Shown here in pieces: positions 34,659 through 42,890 of a stretch of 64,000 bases of DNA; positions within the stretch are counted from its first letter, which is position 1; each line of letters starts with the position of its first letter. Position numbers and translations under genes: made by a program. The DNA is from UBA668 sp041918155 (GTDB taxonomy: Bacteria > Actinomycetota > Acidimicrobiia > Acidimicrobiales > Ilumatobacteraceae). The notes beneath the pieces are model-generated. The model was not told the DNA's origin and did no database searches. It worked only from the letters and a program-made list of their open reading frames with translations. The DNA lies in assembly GCA_041918155.1 (NCBI GenBank), contig JAYRWH010000012.1, forward strand, positions 1 to 64,000, written 5' to 3'.

Positions 34659-35479
34659 GCACCGCCACCGGCCAACACGACGACGTTGAGCTGCTCTCGC
34701 TCGCCTCGCGCCTCGCGCTGCAAGCCGGGCGGATGGCCCGCGACGGGCGTCGTGAGCGAGGCATCAGCGCTGCCGACACGAAGTCCACCGCCACCGACAT
34801 GGTCACCGAGTTCGATCGGGCCAGCGAGGAGTTGATCGTCGGCGGGCTGCGCGACGCTCGTCCGCACGACGGGATCGTCGGCGAGGAGGGCACCGACACC
34901 CCGGGCACGAGCGGGGTCGACTGGCTCGTCGACCCGATCGACGGCACCACCAACTTCCTCTACGGCCTGCCCGGTTGGGGCGTGTCGATCGCGGCCCGCA
35001 CAGCGGAGGGCACCCGCGTGGGCGTGGTGTACGTTCCCACGACCGACGAGCTGTTCACGGCTCGCGCAGGGCACGGCGCGTTCCTCAACGGCGAGCGCAT
35101 CGGGTGCAGCACCACCTCGGATGTCACGCTCACGCTCGTGGCCACCGGATTCAGCTACTCCGCCGAGCGCCGTCGCGGCCAGGCCGCGCGGCTGGCCGCG
35201 TTGTTGCCCCAGGTGCGCGATGTGCGCCGCTTCGGGGCGGCCTCGGCCGACTTGTGCTACGTCGCTGCCGGCCGTGTCGACGCGTACTACGAGCAGTGGT
35301 TGGGGCCGTGGGACATCGCCGCCGGAGCGCTCATCGCCATCGAGGCGGGGTGCGTCGTCGGTGGCCTCGACGGGGGGCCGATGCGGCCCGCGTCGGTGCT
35401 CGCCGCCAACCCCCACGTGTTCACCTCCTTGCGAGATCTGATTGCCTCGATCGACCACGACCTCGGCCTGCGCGCCTGA
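34655..35479 (+). CDS. inositol monophosphatase family protein
   Basis: 274-residue Mg-dependent phosphatase. The metal-binding motifs G-E-E-G-T, D-P-I-D-G-T-T-N-F and W-D-I-A-A-G are all intact. Candidates are inositol-1-phosphate, 3'-phosphoadenosine or histidinol-phosphate hydrolysis. With PimB-like and Ppm-like genes nearby, inositol phosphate is attractive but unproven. GTG start overlapping the membrane-protein stop. Confidence 0.9.
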   Translation: MSTATGQHDDVELLSLASRLALQAGRMARDGRRERGISAADTKSTATDMVTEFDRASEELIVGGLRDARPHDGIVGEEGTDTPGTSGVDWLVDPIDGTTNFLYGLPGWGVSIAARTAEGTRVGVVYVPTTDELFTARAGHGAFLNGERIGCSTTSDVTLTLVATGFSYSAERRRGQAARLAALLPQVRDVRRFGAASADLCYVAAGRVDAYYEQWLGPWDIAAGALIAIEAGCVVGGLDGGPMRPASVLAANPHVFTSLRDLIASIDHDLGLRA

Positions 35480-35509
35480 TACCCCACCCGGCCTGGCATC
35501 ATGGGGGCC

Positions 35510-36190
35510 GTGGGTACACGCATCCTCTCCGTCGAAGACGACGAACGCATTCGCACGGCGGTGAAGCTCGCGCTCGAGGACGAGGGCTGGACGGTCGACG
35601 AAGCCGGTAGCGGCGAGGAAGCGATGGAGCTGTTCCACCGCGCCGCACCCGACGTCGTGCTCATCGACATCATGCTGCCGGGCATGGACGGCTTCGAGTT
35701 GTGCCGCGGCCTGCGCCGGCACAGCGACGTGCCGATTGTGATGGTCACCGCCCGCAACGACACCCACGACGTGGTGGCGGGGCTCGAGGCCGGCGCCGAC
35801 GATTACCTCACCAAGCCGTTCGCACCCAAGGAGCTGTCGGCCCGCATCCGCGCCCTGCTGCGCCGCATCCGCCCGATCACCGCGGCCCACGCCCGCCTCG
35901 TGTTCGGCGACCTCGAGATCATCCCCGACGAGGGCAAGGTCACCCGCGCCGGCACCGAACTGCACCTCACCAAGACCGAGTTCAAGCTCTTGTGCGAGCT
36001 CGCCCAGAACCCCGGCCGCGTGTTCAGCCGCGAGAGCCTGCTCGACAAGGTGTGGGGCTACGACTACTTCGGCGACGGTCGGTTGGTCGACGTGCACGTG
36101 CGCCGCTTGCGCACCAAGGTCGAGTCCGACCCGGCGAACCCGCGCCACGTGGTCACCGTCCGGGGTCTCGGCTACCGACTCCAGTCGTGA
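35510..36190 (+). CDS. mtrA: OmpR/PhoB-type response regulator (MtrA-like)
   Basis: 226-residue response regulator. The receiver domain has E-D-D near the start, phospho-acceptor Asp53 in V-L-I-D-I-M-L-P-G and the Y-L-T-K-P-F lysine; a winged-helix DNA-binding domain ends V-R-G-L-G-Y-R. The order regulator-kinase-GerMN lipoprotein matches mtrA-mtrB-lpqB of actinobacteria, which controls cell-wall and division genes. I chose GTG at 35510 over ATG at 35501, because CATCAT lies 7 bases before it and the protein then begins right at the first strand. Confidence 0.88.
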   Translation: MGTRILSVEDDERIRTAVKLALEDEGWTVDEAGSGEEAMELFHRAAPDVVLIDIMLPGMDGFELCRGLRRHSDVPIVMVTARNDTHDVVAGLEAGADDYLTKPFAPKELSARIRALLRRIRPITAAHARLVFGDLEIIPDEGKVTRAGTELHLTKTEFKLLCELAQNPGRVFSRESLLDKVWGYDYFGDGRLVDVHVRRLRTKVESDPANPRHVVTVRGLGYRLQS

Positions 36191-37644
36191 ACTGGCTGCG
36201 GCGGCGCTGGCAGCGCCTCGTCGAGTGGGCGACAGCGCTGCACCCGCGGCGGCTCAGCCTGCGCACGCGCATCATGTTGATGTTCAGCCTCGGCGCGCTC
36301 CTGTTATCGGGCTTCCTCGCTGCCGTCGCGTACACGTTCACCCGCAGCAGCCTGGTGAACCAACGCGACAAGGCCGGTATCGACCAGGCCTACGGACATG
36401 CCCAGGTCGCGCAGAACGAGTTGGGCACGAACAACCCGTCCGCCCAGCCGGCGATGGACCGTCTGCGCTCGATCGGGGTGTCGACGTTCGCGATCGACTA
36501 CCGCGGCAAGTGGAGCAGCAGCTCCGCGCTCTACACGCCCGCCGGCATCCCCGTGGAGTTGCAGCAGCGAGTGCTCGGCGACGCCACACCGGCGCGCATG
36601 ATCGCGCGCGTCAATGGCGAGGCGGTGCTCGTCATCGGGATCCCCCTGAACGGCGACGACACCGCGTACTTCGAGTTCGTCAGCCTCGACGACGCGGCCT
36701 CCACACTCAACTCGGTGCTGCTCAGCCTGCTCTTCGCCGGGTTCATCACGACGCTGGCCGGCGCCCTGCTCGGCTCGTTCGCGGCCAGCCGCTCCGTGCG
36801 CCCGCTGGCCCACGCCGCGCAGGCTGCGAAGGCGATCGCCGGCGGCCGGCTGGACACACGGCTGGAACCCACCGAAGACCCCGACCTGCGGGTGCTCGCC
36901 AATGCGTTCAACGACATGGCGAGCGCGTTGCAGGCGCGGGTCGAGCGCGACACCCGCTTCACCAGCGACGTGAGCCACGAGTTGCGTTCGCCGCTGATGA
37001 CGCTGGCTGCCACCGTCGAGGTGATGAAGGCCCGCCGCGACGAGATGCCCGAACGGGCCCAGGCCGCGCTCGATCTGCTGGTGGCCGACGTGGCCCGCTT
37101 CTCCGGTCTCGTCGAAGACCTGCTGGAGATCTCCCGCTTCGACGCCGGGGCGATCCGGCTCAACCTGGAGGATCTGCTGGTGGCCGAGTTCGTGCGCCAG
37201 GCCGTCGCCGTCAGCAGCATGCCGGGTACGCCGGTGAGCGTCACCGACCGAGCCGAATGCGTGGTGATCCGCGGCGACCGGCGGCGCCTGGCCCGCGTCG
37301 TGGCCAACCTGATCGACAATGCGCGCCTGCACGGCGGCGGCGAGGCGACCGTGTCGGTCACCGAGCCCGAGAGCGAGGGCGAGCCGCTCGGGCACATCTG
37401 GATCGTGGTGGAAGACCGCGGCACGGGCGTGCCGGTGGAGGAGCGTTCGCTCGTGTTCGAGCGCTTCGCCCGCGGTGCGGTGGCCGGGCGGCGCAGCAGC
37501 AGCGACGGCGCTGGGCTCGGGCTGTCGCTGGTGGACGAACATGTGCGTCTGCATGGTGGCCGGGTGTGGGTGGAGGATCGACTCGACGGCGAGGCCGGCG
37601 CCCGCTTCGTGCTCGAACTGCCGGCCGACGAGGTGGGTGTATGA
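36187..37644 (+). CDS. mtrB: sensor histidine kinase (MtrB-like)
   Basis: 485-residue kinase. Membrane helices near residues 29-51 and 180-200 flank an extracytoplasmic sensor; then come a HAMP domain, the H box with His264 in S-H-E-L-R-S-P-L, the N box N-L-I-D-N-A and glycine boxes D-R-G-T-G and G-A-G-L-G-L-S. GTG start overlapping the regulator stop (GTGA) and ATGA overlap with the lipoprotein. The partner is the upstream regulator. Confidence 0.92.
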   Translation: MNWLRRRWQRLVEWATALHPRRLSLRTRIMLMFSLGALLLSGFLAAVAYTFTRSSLVNQRDKAGIDQAYGHAQVAQNELGTNNPSAQPAMDRLRSIGVSTFAIDYRGKWSSSSALYTPAGIPVELQQRVLGDATPARMIARVNGEAVLVIGIPLNGDDTAYFEFVSLDDAASTLNSVLLSLLFAGFITTLAGALLGSFAASRSVRPLAHAAQAAKAIAGGRLDTRLEPTEDPDLRVLANAFNDMASALQARVERDTRFTSDVSHELRSPLMTLAATVEVMKARRDEMPERAQAALDLLVADVARFSGLVEDLLEISRFDAGAIRLNLEDLLVAEFVRQAVAVSSMPGTPVSVTDRAECVVIRGDRRRLARVVANLIDNARLHGGGEATVSVTEPESEGEPLGHIWIVVEDRGTGVPVEERSLVFERFARGAVAGRRSSSDGAGLGLSLVDEHVRLHGGRVWVEDRLDGEAGARFVLELPADEVGV

Positions 37645-38258
37645 AGCGCTTGGTTGCTTCGTTGGCGTCGGCATCCCTGCTGGCTGCGCTCGCCGCGTGC
37701 GGTATCAGCGACGACGCCGCGCCCCGCGACATCCCTGCCGCTAACCAGTTGCCCCTCGGCGGCGACATCGTCAGCCAGGCCGGCGCCTCCGCCGGCACGG
37801 CCCGCGTGTACCTGCTGGCCCCCGAGGTCACGGGCCAGGCGAGCACGCTGCAGGCCGTCGCCCGCGACGTGGACGAGACCCCCGAGGCCGTGGTCGGGGC
37901 CCTGTTCGCCGGCCCCAACGAGGGTGAACTCGACCAGCAGTACCGCACCGCCCTGCCCGACGGGATGGTGCTGCTGTCGGCCAGGCTGCGCGCCGGTGTG
38001 CTGCAGCTCGACGTCTCGAAGGATCTCCAGCAGCTGTCAGGTCAGGCGCTCGTCGCTGCCGTCGCCCAGATCGTGTTCACCGGCTCACAGCTCACCGGCG
38101 TGCGTTCCGTGAAGATCCTCGTGGAGGGCGCCGACCAGCAGTGGCCCACCGGCAACGGCGAGGTGCAGAGCGACCCGCTGACGGTCTACGACTACCCCGG
38201 CCTGGTCCAGTCCGCCCAACCCGCCTACCCAGCGATCCCCACTCCCAGCCAGCCCTAG
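37641..38258 (+). CDS. GerMN-domain lipoprotein (short LpqB-like)
   Basis: 205-residue secreted lipoprotein: K-R start, hydrophobic segment and lipobox L-A-A-C with Cys20. The rest is a single GerMN (sporulation/germination) domain. Position after mtrAB equals lpqB, which modulates MtrB signalling in actinobacteria, but LpqB is over 500 residues with a C-terminal beta-propeller that is absent here. Confidence 0.88.
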   Translation: MKRLVASLASASLLAALAACGISDDAAPRDIPAANQLPLGGDIVSQAGASAGTARVYLLAPEVTGQASTLQAVARDVDETPEAVVGALFAGPNEGELDQQYRTALPDGMVLLSARLRAGVLQLDVSKDLQQLSGQALVAAVAQIVFTGSQLTGVRSVKILVEGADQQWPTGNGEVQSDPLTVYDYPGLVQSAQPAYPAIPTPSQP

Positions 38259-38268
38259 CGCAGGCGGC

Positions 38269-39303
38269 TCACCCGAAGAACACTTCGGCGACCTCGTGGT
38301 AGAGATGCATGTCCACCGGCCGGGTCTTGCCGACGGTGTCGGTGAGGGGCACGGGCAGCACGTCGTTGCCGCGCAGGGCGACCATGTGGCCCCAGGCGCC
38401 CATGTGAACCGCGTCGATGGCGGCGACGCCGTAGCGGGTGCTCAGCACGCGGTCGTAGGCGGTGGGCGTGCCACCGCGCTGCACATGGCCGAGCAGCACC
38501 ACGCGGGTCTCGAAGCCGGTGCGCTCCTCGATTGCGTGGGCGATCGTCTCGGCCACGCCGCCGAGGCGAACATGGCCGAACTGGTCGTACACCCGGTCGC
38601 GGGCGCGCATCGTGCCCTCCACCGGCTCGGCGCCTTCGGCCACCACCACGATCGAGGCGTAGCGGCCGCGCTCGTGGCGCTGCTTCAGCAGGGCGGCCAC
38701 CGCGTCGATGTCGAAGGGTTGCTCGGGGATCAGGATCGCCGTCGCGCCACCCGCGATGCCGGCATGGGTAGCGATCCATCCGGAGTGGCGGCCCATGACC
38801 TCCACCACCATCACCCGGTCGTGGCTCTCGGCCGTCGTGTGCAGGCGGTCGATCGCATCCGTAGCGATCTGTACGGCAGTGTTGAACCCGAACGTCACGT
38901 CGGTGCCCACCACGTCGTTGTCGATCGTCTTGGGCACACCAACGATCGGCAGCCCGAGGTCCTCGTGCATGCGGCTGGCCACGGTGAGCGAACCGTTGCC
39001 GCCGATCACGACCAGCGCATCGAGCCCGAGATCGGCGAACGCCTTCTGCACCTGCTCGGGCCCGTCAGAGTGGTCGTACGGGCTGCCGCGGCGGGTGCCG
39101 AGCAAGGTGCCGCCACGAGGCAGCATGCCGCGCAGCGAAGCCACGTCGAGGGCCATGTAGCGCTGCTCGCGCACCCCGTCCCACGCGTCGAGGAAACCGA
39201 TCAGCTCGTCGCCGTACACGGATTCGCCCTTGCGCACGACCGCGCGGATCACCGCGTTGAGCCCGGGGCAATCGCCCCCACCTGTCAGAATGCCGACACG
39301 CAC
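38269..39303 (-). CDS. pfkA: 6-phosphofructokinase
   Basis: Glycolytic kinase making fructose-1,6-bisphosphate, 344 residues, group III-like. Catalytic T-I-D-N-D (Asp128), G-G-G-D-C-P-G-L-N and M-G-R-H-S-G-W are present. Gly104 predicts ATP rather than pyrophosphate use, whereas Lys125 in P-K-T-I-D is shared with pyrophosphate enzymes. Residue 103, normally acidic and close to Mg-ATP, is Asn (G-G-N-G-S). GTG start with TACGAT 8 bases upstream. Confidence 0.94.
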   Translation of the reverse strand: MRVGILTGGGDCPGLNAVIRAVVRKGESVYGDELIGFLDAWDGVREQRYMALDVASLRGMLPRGGTLLGTRRGSPYDHSDGPEQVQKAFADLGLDALVVIGGNGSLTVASRMHEDLGLPIVGVPKTIDNDVVGTDVTFGFNTAVQIATDAIDRLHTTAESHDRVMVVEVMGRHSGWIATHAGIAGGATAILIPEQPFDIDAVAALLKQRHERGRYASIVVVAEGAEPVEGTMRARDRVYDQFGHVRLGGVAETIAHAIEERTGFETRVVLLGHVQRGGTPTAYDRVLSTRYGVAAIDAVHMGAWGHMVALRGNDVLPVPLTDTVGKTRPVDMHLYHEVAEVFFG

Positions 39304-39311
39304 GTAGACCG

Positions 39312-39317
39312 ATCGTA
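39312..39317 (-). promoter_or_regulatory. -10 box (TACGAT) for pfkA
   Basis: TACGAT on the minus strand, eight bases before the GTG at 39303; near-leaderless. Confidence 0.5.
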
Positions 39318-39347
39318 GGGCCTGCCGGGCCGGGAGAGGTGTGACAA

Positions 39348-39503
39348 ATGGGTTGGGATTCCGCGCGGCCCGTGCCGTGGCAGCCCTTTCTCAAGGAAGG
39401 CCCCGTGTTCGGACCGGGCATGGTGGCCGTGTTCCTCCAGCGGGCAAAGGCCCGGCGAGCGGCCGCACGAGTGGAACCTCCAAGAAGCGGAAGTGAGCAA
39501 TAG
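39348..39503 (+). CDS. small ORF of 51 residues upstream of glpK
   Basis: Reads M-G-W-D-S-A-R-P-V-P-W-Q-P-F-L-K and then G-M-V-A-V-F-L before a basic, less gene-like tail. The first ~35 codons use G/C-ending codons like real genes here, and GAGAGG lies about 9 bases before the ATG. The N-terminus resembles small actinobacterial membrane proteins I recall that start M-G-W-D, but the expected membrane helices are missing, so it may be a decayed remnant. Its stop lies in the glpK -10 box. Confidence 0.4.
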   Translation: MGWDSARPVPWQPFLKEGPVFGPGMVAVFLQRAKARRAAARVEPPRSGSEQ

Positions 39504-39506
39504 CCT
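39501..39506 (+). promoter_or_regulatory. -10 box (TAGCCT) for leaderless glpK
   Basis: TAGCCT, seven bases before the GTG at 39514. It supports that GTG rather than the one at 39493. Confidence 0.5.
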
Positions 39507-39513
39507 GGTCTCC

Positions 39514-41037
39514 GTGAACCGCTGTGTGATCGCCATCGACGCAGGCACCACTGGTGTCCGCAGCCGGGCGATCTTCCCCGCCGGCAACCGGCCAGCGGGG
39601 CAGGACAGCATCGTGGCCGCCTACCGCGAGTTCACCCAGTACTTCCCCGAGAACGGTTGGGTCGAGCACGACGCGGAGGAGATCTGGCAGGTCGTGCTGG
39701 CCACGCTCAGCGAGGTGATCGGTCGCGTCGGCGCCGAGACGGTGGCCGCGATCGGCATCACCAACCAGCGCGAGACGGTACTGGCCTGGAATCGGCGCAC
39801 GAGCACGCCCTACGGAACGGCCATCGTGTGGCAGGACCGGCGCACCGCGGAGCGCTGCGACCAGCTGTTCGCCGAGGGTCAACTGCCCCTCGTGCGCGAG
39901 ACCACCGGACTCGTGCTCGACCCGTACTTCTCCGGCTCGAAGATGGAGTGGCTGCTCGCCAACCGCGACATCCCCCGCGACGCCGACCTCGCGTTCGGCA
40001 CCATCGACACCTGGCTGGTGTGGAAGCTCACCGGCGGCGCGGCCCACGTCACCGACCCCTCCAACGCCAGCCGCACGATGCTCTTCGACATCCGCAGGCT
40101 GGCCTGGAGCCCGGCGATGTGCGATCTGTTCGGCGTGCCGATGAGCGCTTTGCCCGAGGTGGCCCCTTCCAGCGGCCGCTTCGGCGTCACCGTGGCGGTC
40201 GGCGGTGACGGCGGCGTGCCGGCCGGCATCCCAATCTCCGGCATCGCCGGCGACCAGCAGGCGGCCCTGTTCGGCCAGGCCTGCTTCGCGCCCGGCATGG
40301 CCAAGAACACCTACGGCACCGGCAGTTTCATCCTGCTCAACGTCGGCGACACCTGCCCGCCACCTGCCGAGGGCATGCTCACCACTGTGGCATGGACGCT
40401 CGCTGATGGCCCGGGGAACCGCGGCATGGTCGCGTACGCGCTCGAGGGCGCGATCTTCGTCACCGGCGCGGCCGTGCAGTGGTTGCGCGACGGGTTGGGC
40501 ATCATCTCCTCCGCGGCCGAGGTCGGCCCGCTCGCGCAGAGCGTCACCGACAGTGGCGGGGTGTGCGTCGTGCCGGCGTTCACCGGCCTCGGCAGCCCGT
40601 GGTGGGATCCCTACGCGCGCGGCACCATCGTCGGCATCACGCGCGGCAGCACCAAGGCCCACTTGGCCCGCGCCGTCGTCGAGGCGATGACCTACCAGAC
40701 CCGCGATGCGGTCGACGCGATGAGCGCCGCCGCCGGAGTGCAGATCGCGGACCTGCGCGTCGATGGCGGCGCCTCGGCGATGGACTTCATGCTGCAGATG
40801 CAGGCCGACCAGCTTGGTGTCACCGTGCGCCGCTCGGCCGACCAGGAGACCACCGCGCTCGGCGCCGCCTACCTGGCCGGGCTGGCCGAGGGCGTGTGGC
40901 CCTCGCTCGCCGCGATCGCCGCCGAGTGGAACGCCGACGCCATCTTCGAACCCGAACCCGACCGCACGTTCACCGATCTCGCCCACGCCACGTGGCAGCG
41001 CGCCGTGACGTGCTCGCGCAACTGGATCCCCCACTGA
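39514..41037 (+). CDS. glpK: glycerol kinase
   Basis: FGGY-family kinase forming sn-glycerol-3-phosphate, 507 residues with this start. The first ATP loop I-D-A-G-T-T-G, the G-I-T-N-Q-R-E-T block, G-I-A-G-D-Q-Q-A-A-L-F-G-Q and the C-terminal D-G-G-A-S-A-M-D-F-M are visible. GTG at 39514 leaves the usual few residues before the first strand; GTG at 39493 is the alternative. With glpD at 61502 it gives glycerol breakdown to dihydroxyacetone phosphate. Confidence 0.95.
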   Translation: MNRCVIAIDAGTTGVRSRAIFPAGNRPAGQDSIVAAYREFTQYFPENGWVEHDAEEIWQVVLATLSEVIGRVGAETVAAIGITNQRETVLAWNRRTSTPYGTAIVWQDRRTAERCDQLFAEGQLPLVRETTGLVLDPYFSGSKMEWLLANRDIPRDADLAFGTIDTWLVWKLTGGAAHVTDPSNASRTMLFDIRRLAWSPAMCDLFGVPMSALPEVAPSSGRFGVTVAVGGDGGVPAGIPISGIAGDQQAALFGQACFAPGMAKNTYGTGSFILLNVGDTCPPPAEGMLTTVAWTLADGPGNRGMVAYALEGAIFVTGAAVQWLRDGLGIISSAAEVGPLAQSVTDSGGVCVVPAFTGLGSPWWDPYARGTIVGITRGSTKAHLARAVVEAMTYQTRDAVDAMSAAAGVQIADLRVDGGASAMDFMLQMQADQLGVTVRRSADQETTALGAAYLAGLAEGVWPSLAAIAAEWNADAIFEPEPDRTFTDLAHATWQRAVTCSRNWIPH

Positions 41038-41048
41038 ACCGATCCCCC

Positions 41049-42341
41049 ATGAACCACCAACCGATCCTCACCCCTTCAGCCTCCGCCGATGCCGTGCTGC
41101 AGCACATCCGCCACCAAAGCGACCTCGTGGTCCCCCTCGGAGCGGGCGAACCCGTGGCGCTGATGGACGCGATCGAGGCCGCCGCTGCTCGCGGCGAACT
41201 TGAAGGCGTCGTCGTCCACCAGATGCACGCGTTGCACGACCGGCCGTACCTGCACGGCGCATACCCCGAGCGGCTGCGCCACAACGCCTACTTCCTCTCG
41301 CACATCACCCGGCCGTGCTACCTCGCCGGCACGCTCGACCTCGTACCCAACCACTTCAGCGAGGTGTTCAGCCACATCACCCACCGCACGAACGACCCGC
41401 TGGTGATCGCCAGCGCGTCGCCCCCCGACCGTCACGGCTACTTCAGCCTCGGCCTCAATGCCGACTACACGAGCAGCTTCATCGGCCGCGCCCGGTTCTT
41501 CCTCGAGGTCAACCCGCGCATGCCGCGCACGTTCGGCCGCAACCAGATCCACGCCAGCCAGGTCGAGGGCTGGATCTCCAACGAGCGCGAACTCGACGAG
41601 GTGCAGCCGCTGGAGATGGACGCCAACGACCACACGATCGCCGGTTTCGTCGCCGACCGCATCCCGGACGGCGCGTGCCTGCAGACGGGCATCGGCGCGA
41701 TCCCCAACGCGATCATGACGGCGCTCGCCCACCACCGCGACCTCGGTGTGCACACCGAGTTGCTGAGCGACGGCCTCGTCGACCTCGTCGAGAAGGGCGT
41801 GGTCAACGGGGTGCGCAAGCTGCACAACCGCACCAAGGTGGTCGGCACATTCGCGCTCGGAACACGGCGCCTGTACGACTTCCTCCACGAGAACACTGCG
41901 GTCGAGCTATGGAGCGCCCGCTACGTCAACGACCCGCGCCTGCTGTCCCGCGAGAAGAACTTCGTCTCGATCAACGCCACCCTCTCGGTCGACTTCCTCG
42001 GCCAGTGTGCGTCGGAGACGCTCAACGGCAAGTACTACTCGTCGTCGGGCGGCCAGGTCGACTTCGCCCGCGGGGCGATGTACTCCGAGGGTGGCCAGGG
42101 GTTCATCGTGCTGCACTCCACCGCCAAGCACGGCGGGGTCAGCCGCATCGTCCCCCAGTTCCCCCCGGGCGAGGCCGTCACCCTGTCGAAGAACACCGTC
42201 GACAAGGTCGTCACCGAGTACGGCGTCGCCGAGTTGCGGGCCAAGACCGTCCGCGAGCGCACCAAGGCCCTCATCGCCGTCTCCCACCCCGACCACCGCG
42301 ACCACCTCACCGCGGAGGCGAAGAAGCTCGGCTACATCTGA
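41049..42341 (+). CDS. acetyl-CoA hydrolase/transferase family (4-hydroxybutyrate CoA-transferase-like)
   Basis: 430-residue family I CoA-transferase. It has the G-I-G-A-I-P-N-A-I loop, the H-T-E segment carrying the probable catalytic glutamate, and the C-terminal G-G-Q-V-D-F-A-R-G-A and E-Y-G-V-A-E-L-R signatures. It moves CoA between acyl groups such as acetate, succinate or 4-hydroxybutyrate; the exact pair is not readable. It follows glpK after 11 bases, suggesting co-transcription. Confidence 0.9.
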   Translation: MNHQPILTPSASADAVLQHIRHQSDLVVPLGAGEPVALMDAIEAAAARGELEGVVVHQMHALHDRPYLHGAYPERLRHNAYFLSHITRPCYLAGTLDLVPNHFSEVFSHITHRTNDPLVIASASPPDRHGYFSLGLNADYTSSFIGRARFFLEVNPRMPRTFGRNQIHASQVEGWISNERELDEVQPLEMDANDHTIAGFVADRIPDGACLQTGIGAIPNAIMTALAHHRDLGVHTELLSDGLVDLVEKGVVNGVRKLHNRTKVVGTFALGTRRLYDFLHENTAVELWSARYVNDPRLLSREKNFVSINATLSVDFLGQCASETLNGKYYSSSGGQVDFARGAMYSEGGQGFIVLHSTAKHGGVSRIVPQFPPGEAVTLSKNTVDKVVTEYGVAELRAKTVRERTKALIAVSHPDHRDHLTAEAKKLGYI

Positions 42342-42368
42342 CCGGGCCGGCGGGATTGACCACCGCGG

Positions 42369-42374
42369 TACGGT
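42369..42374 (+). promoter_or_regulatory. -10 box (TACGGT) for leaderless VOC gene
   Basis: TACGGT, six bases before the ATG at 42381. Confidence 0.55.
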
Positions 42375-42380
42375 CGTGGC

Positions 42381-42779
42381 ATGGCAGCCCACTACCAGTT
42401 CACCCGCGTGCTCTGCGATCACTTCGAGGCCAGCTTCGTCTTCTACCGAGATGCCATGGGCTTCTCGCCGGTGTTCGGCACGCAGCACGACACCTACGCC
42501 GACTTCGACACCGGCACCCTGCACATCTCGCTGTTCGATCGAGCGGAAATGAGCGCCGCGCTCGGCACCACCGGGCTGCCCGCCAGCGTGGCGGCGCAGG
42601 ACGGCATCTGCCTGGTGTTCGAGGTGGACGACGTGGACGCGGCGGCACTCCGGCTCACGTCAATCGGTGTGGACATCGTGGCCCCGCTGACGCCTCACCC
42701 CGATTGGGGCATCACCACCGTCCACGTCCGCGATCCTGAAGGCACGCTGATCGAACTCAACCAGCCGCTCTCCGGCTGA
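42381..42779 (+). CDS. VOC (glyoxalase-like) family protein
   Basis: 132 residues forming one vicinal-oxygen-chelate domain: two beta-alpha-beta-beta-beta units, with F-Y-R-D-A-M-G-F near the start and D-P-E-G-T-L-I-E-L at the end. Metal ligands appear possible but the substrate is unknown; glyoxalase, dioxygenase or antibiotic-binding roles all occur in this fold. Confidence 0.85.
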   Translation: MAAHYQFTRVLCDHFEASFVFYRDAMGFSPVFGTQHDTYADFDTGTLHISLFDRAEMSAALGTTGLPASVAAQDGICLVFEVDDVDAAALRLTSIGVDIVAPLTPHPDWGITTVHVRDPEGTLIELNQPLSG

Positions 42780-42786
42780 CCTCACT

Positions 42787-42870
42787 GGGCGCGATTTGTG
42801 CCTCACGCTGGCAGGAATCACGCCCGTGGGGGCTGGGGCGGTCGGCAGCGGCAGGAATCGCGCCCGACCG
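42787..42870. repeat. palindromic intergenic repeat, copy B
   Basis: Same layout as 23136-23219: GGGCGCGATT (42787-42796), AATCACGCCC (42816-42825) leading into the shared core to 42843, and AATCGCGCCC (42856-42865) before GACCG. The first and last arms are exact inverted repeats. It lies between two converging genes (VOC and aminotransferase). Confidence 0.75.
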
Positions 42871-42890
42871 TAGAAGGCCGCCGGCAGGGG

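Noticed and set aside
35501..35509. ATG at 35501 as the start of the response regulator
   Set aside because: It overlaps the CATCAT -10-like box and adds three residues before the conserved first strand; GTG at 35510 fits spacing and family length better.
39493..39513. GTG at 39493 as the glpK start
   Set aside because: It lies upstream of the TAGCCT box and adds seven residues not typical of the family; it cannot be excluded.
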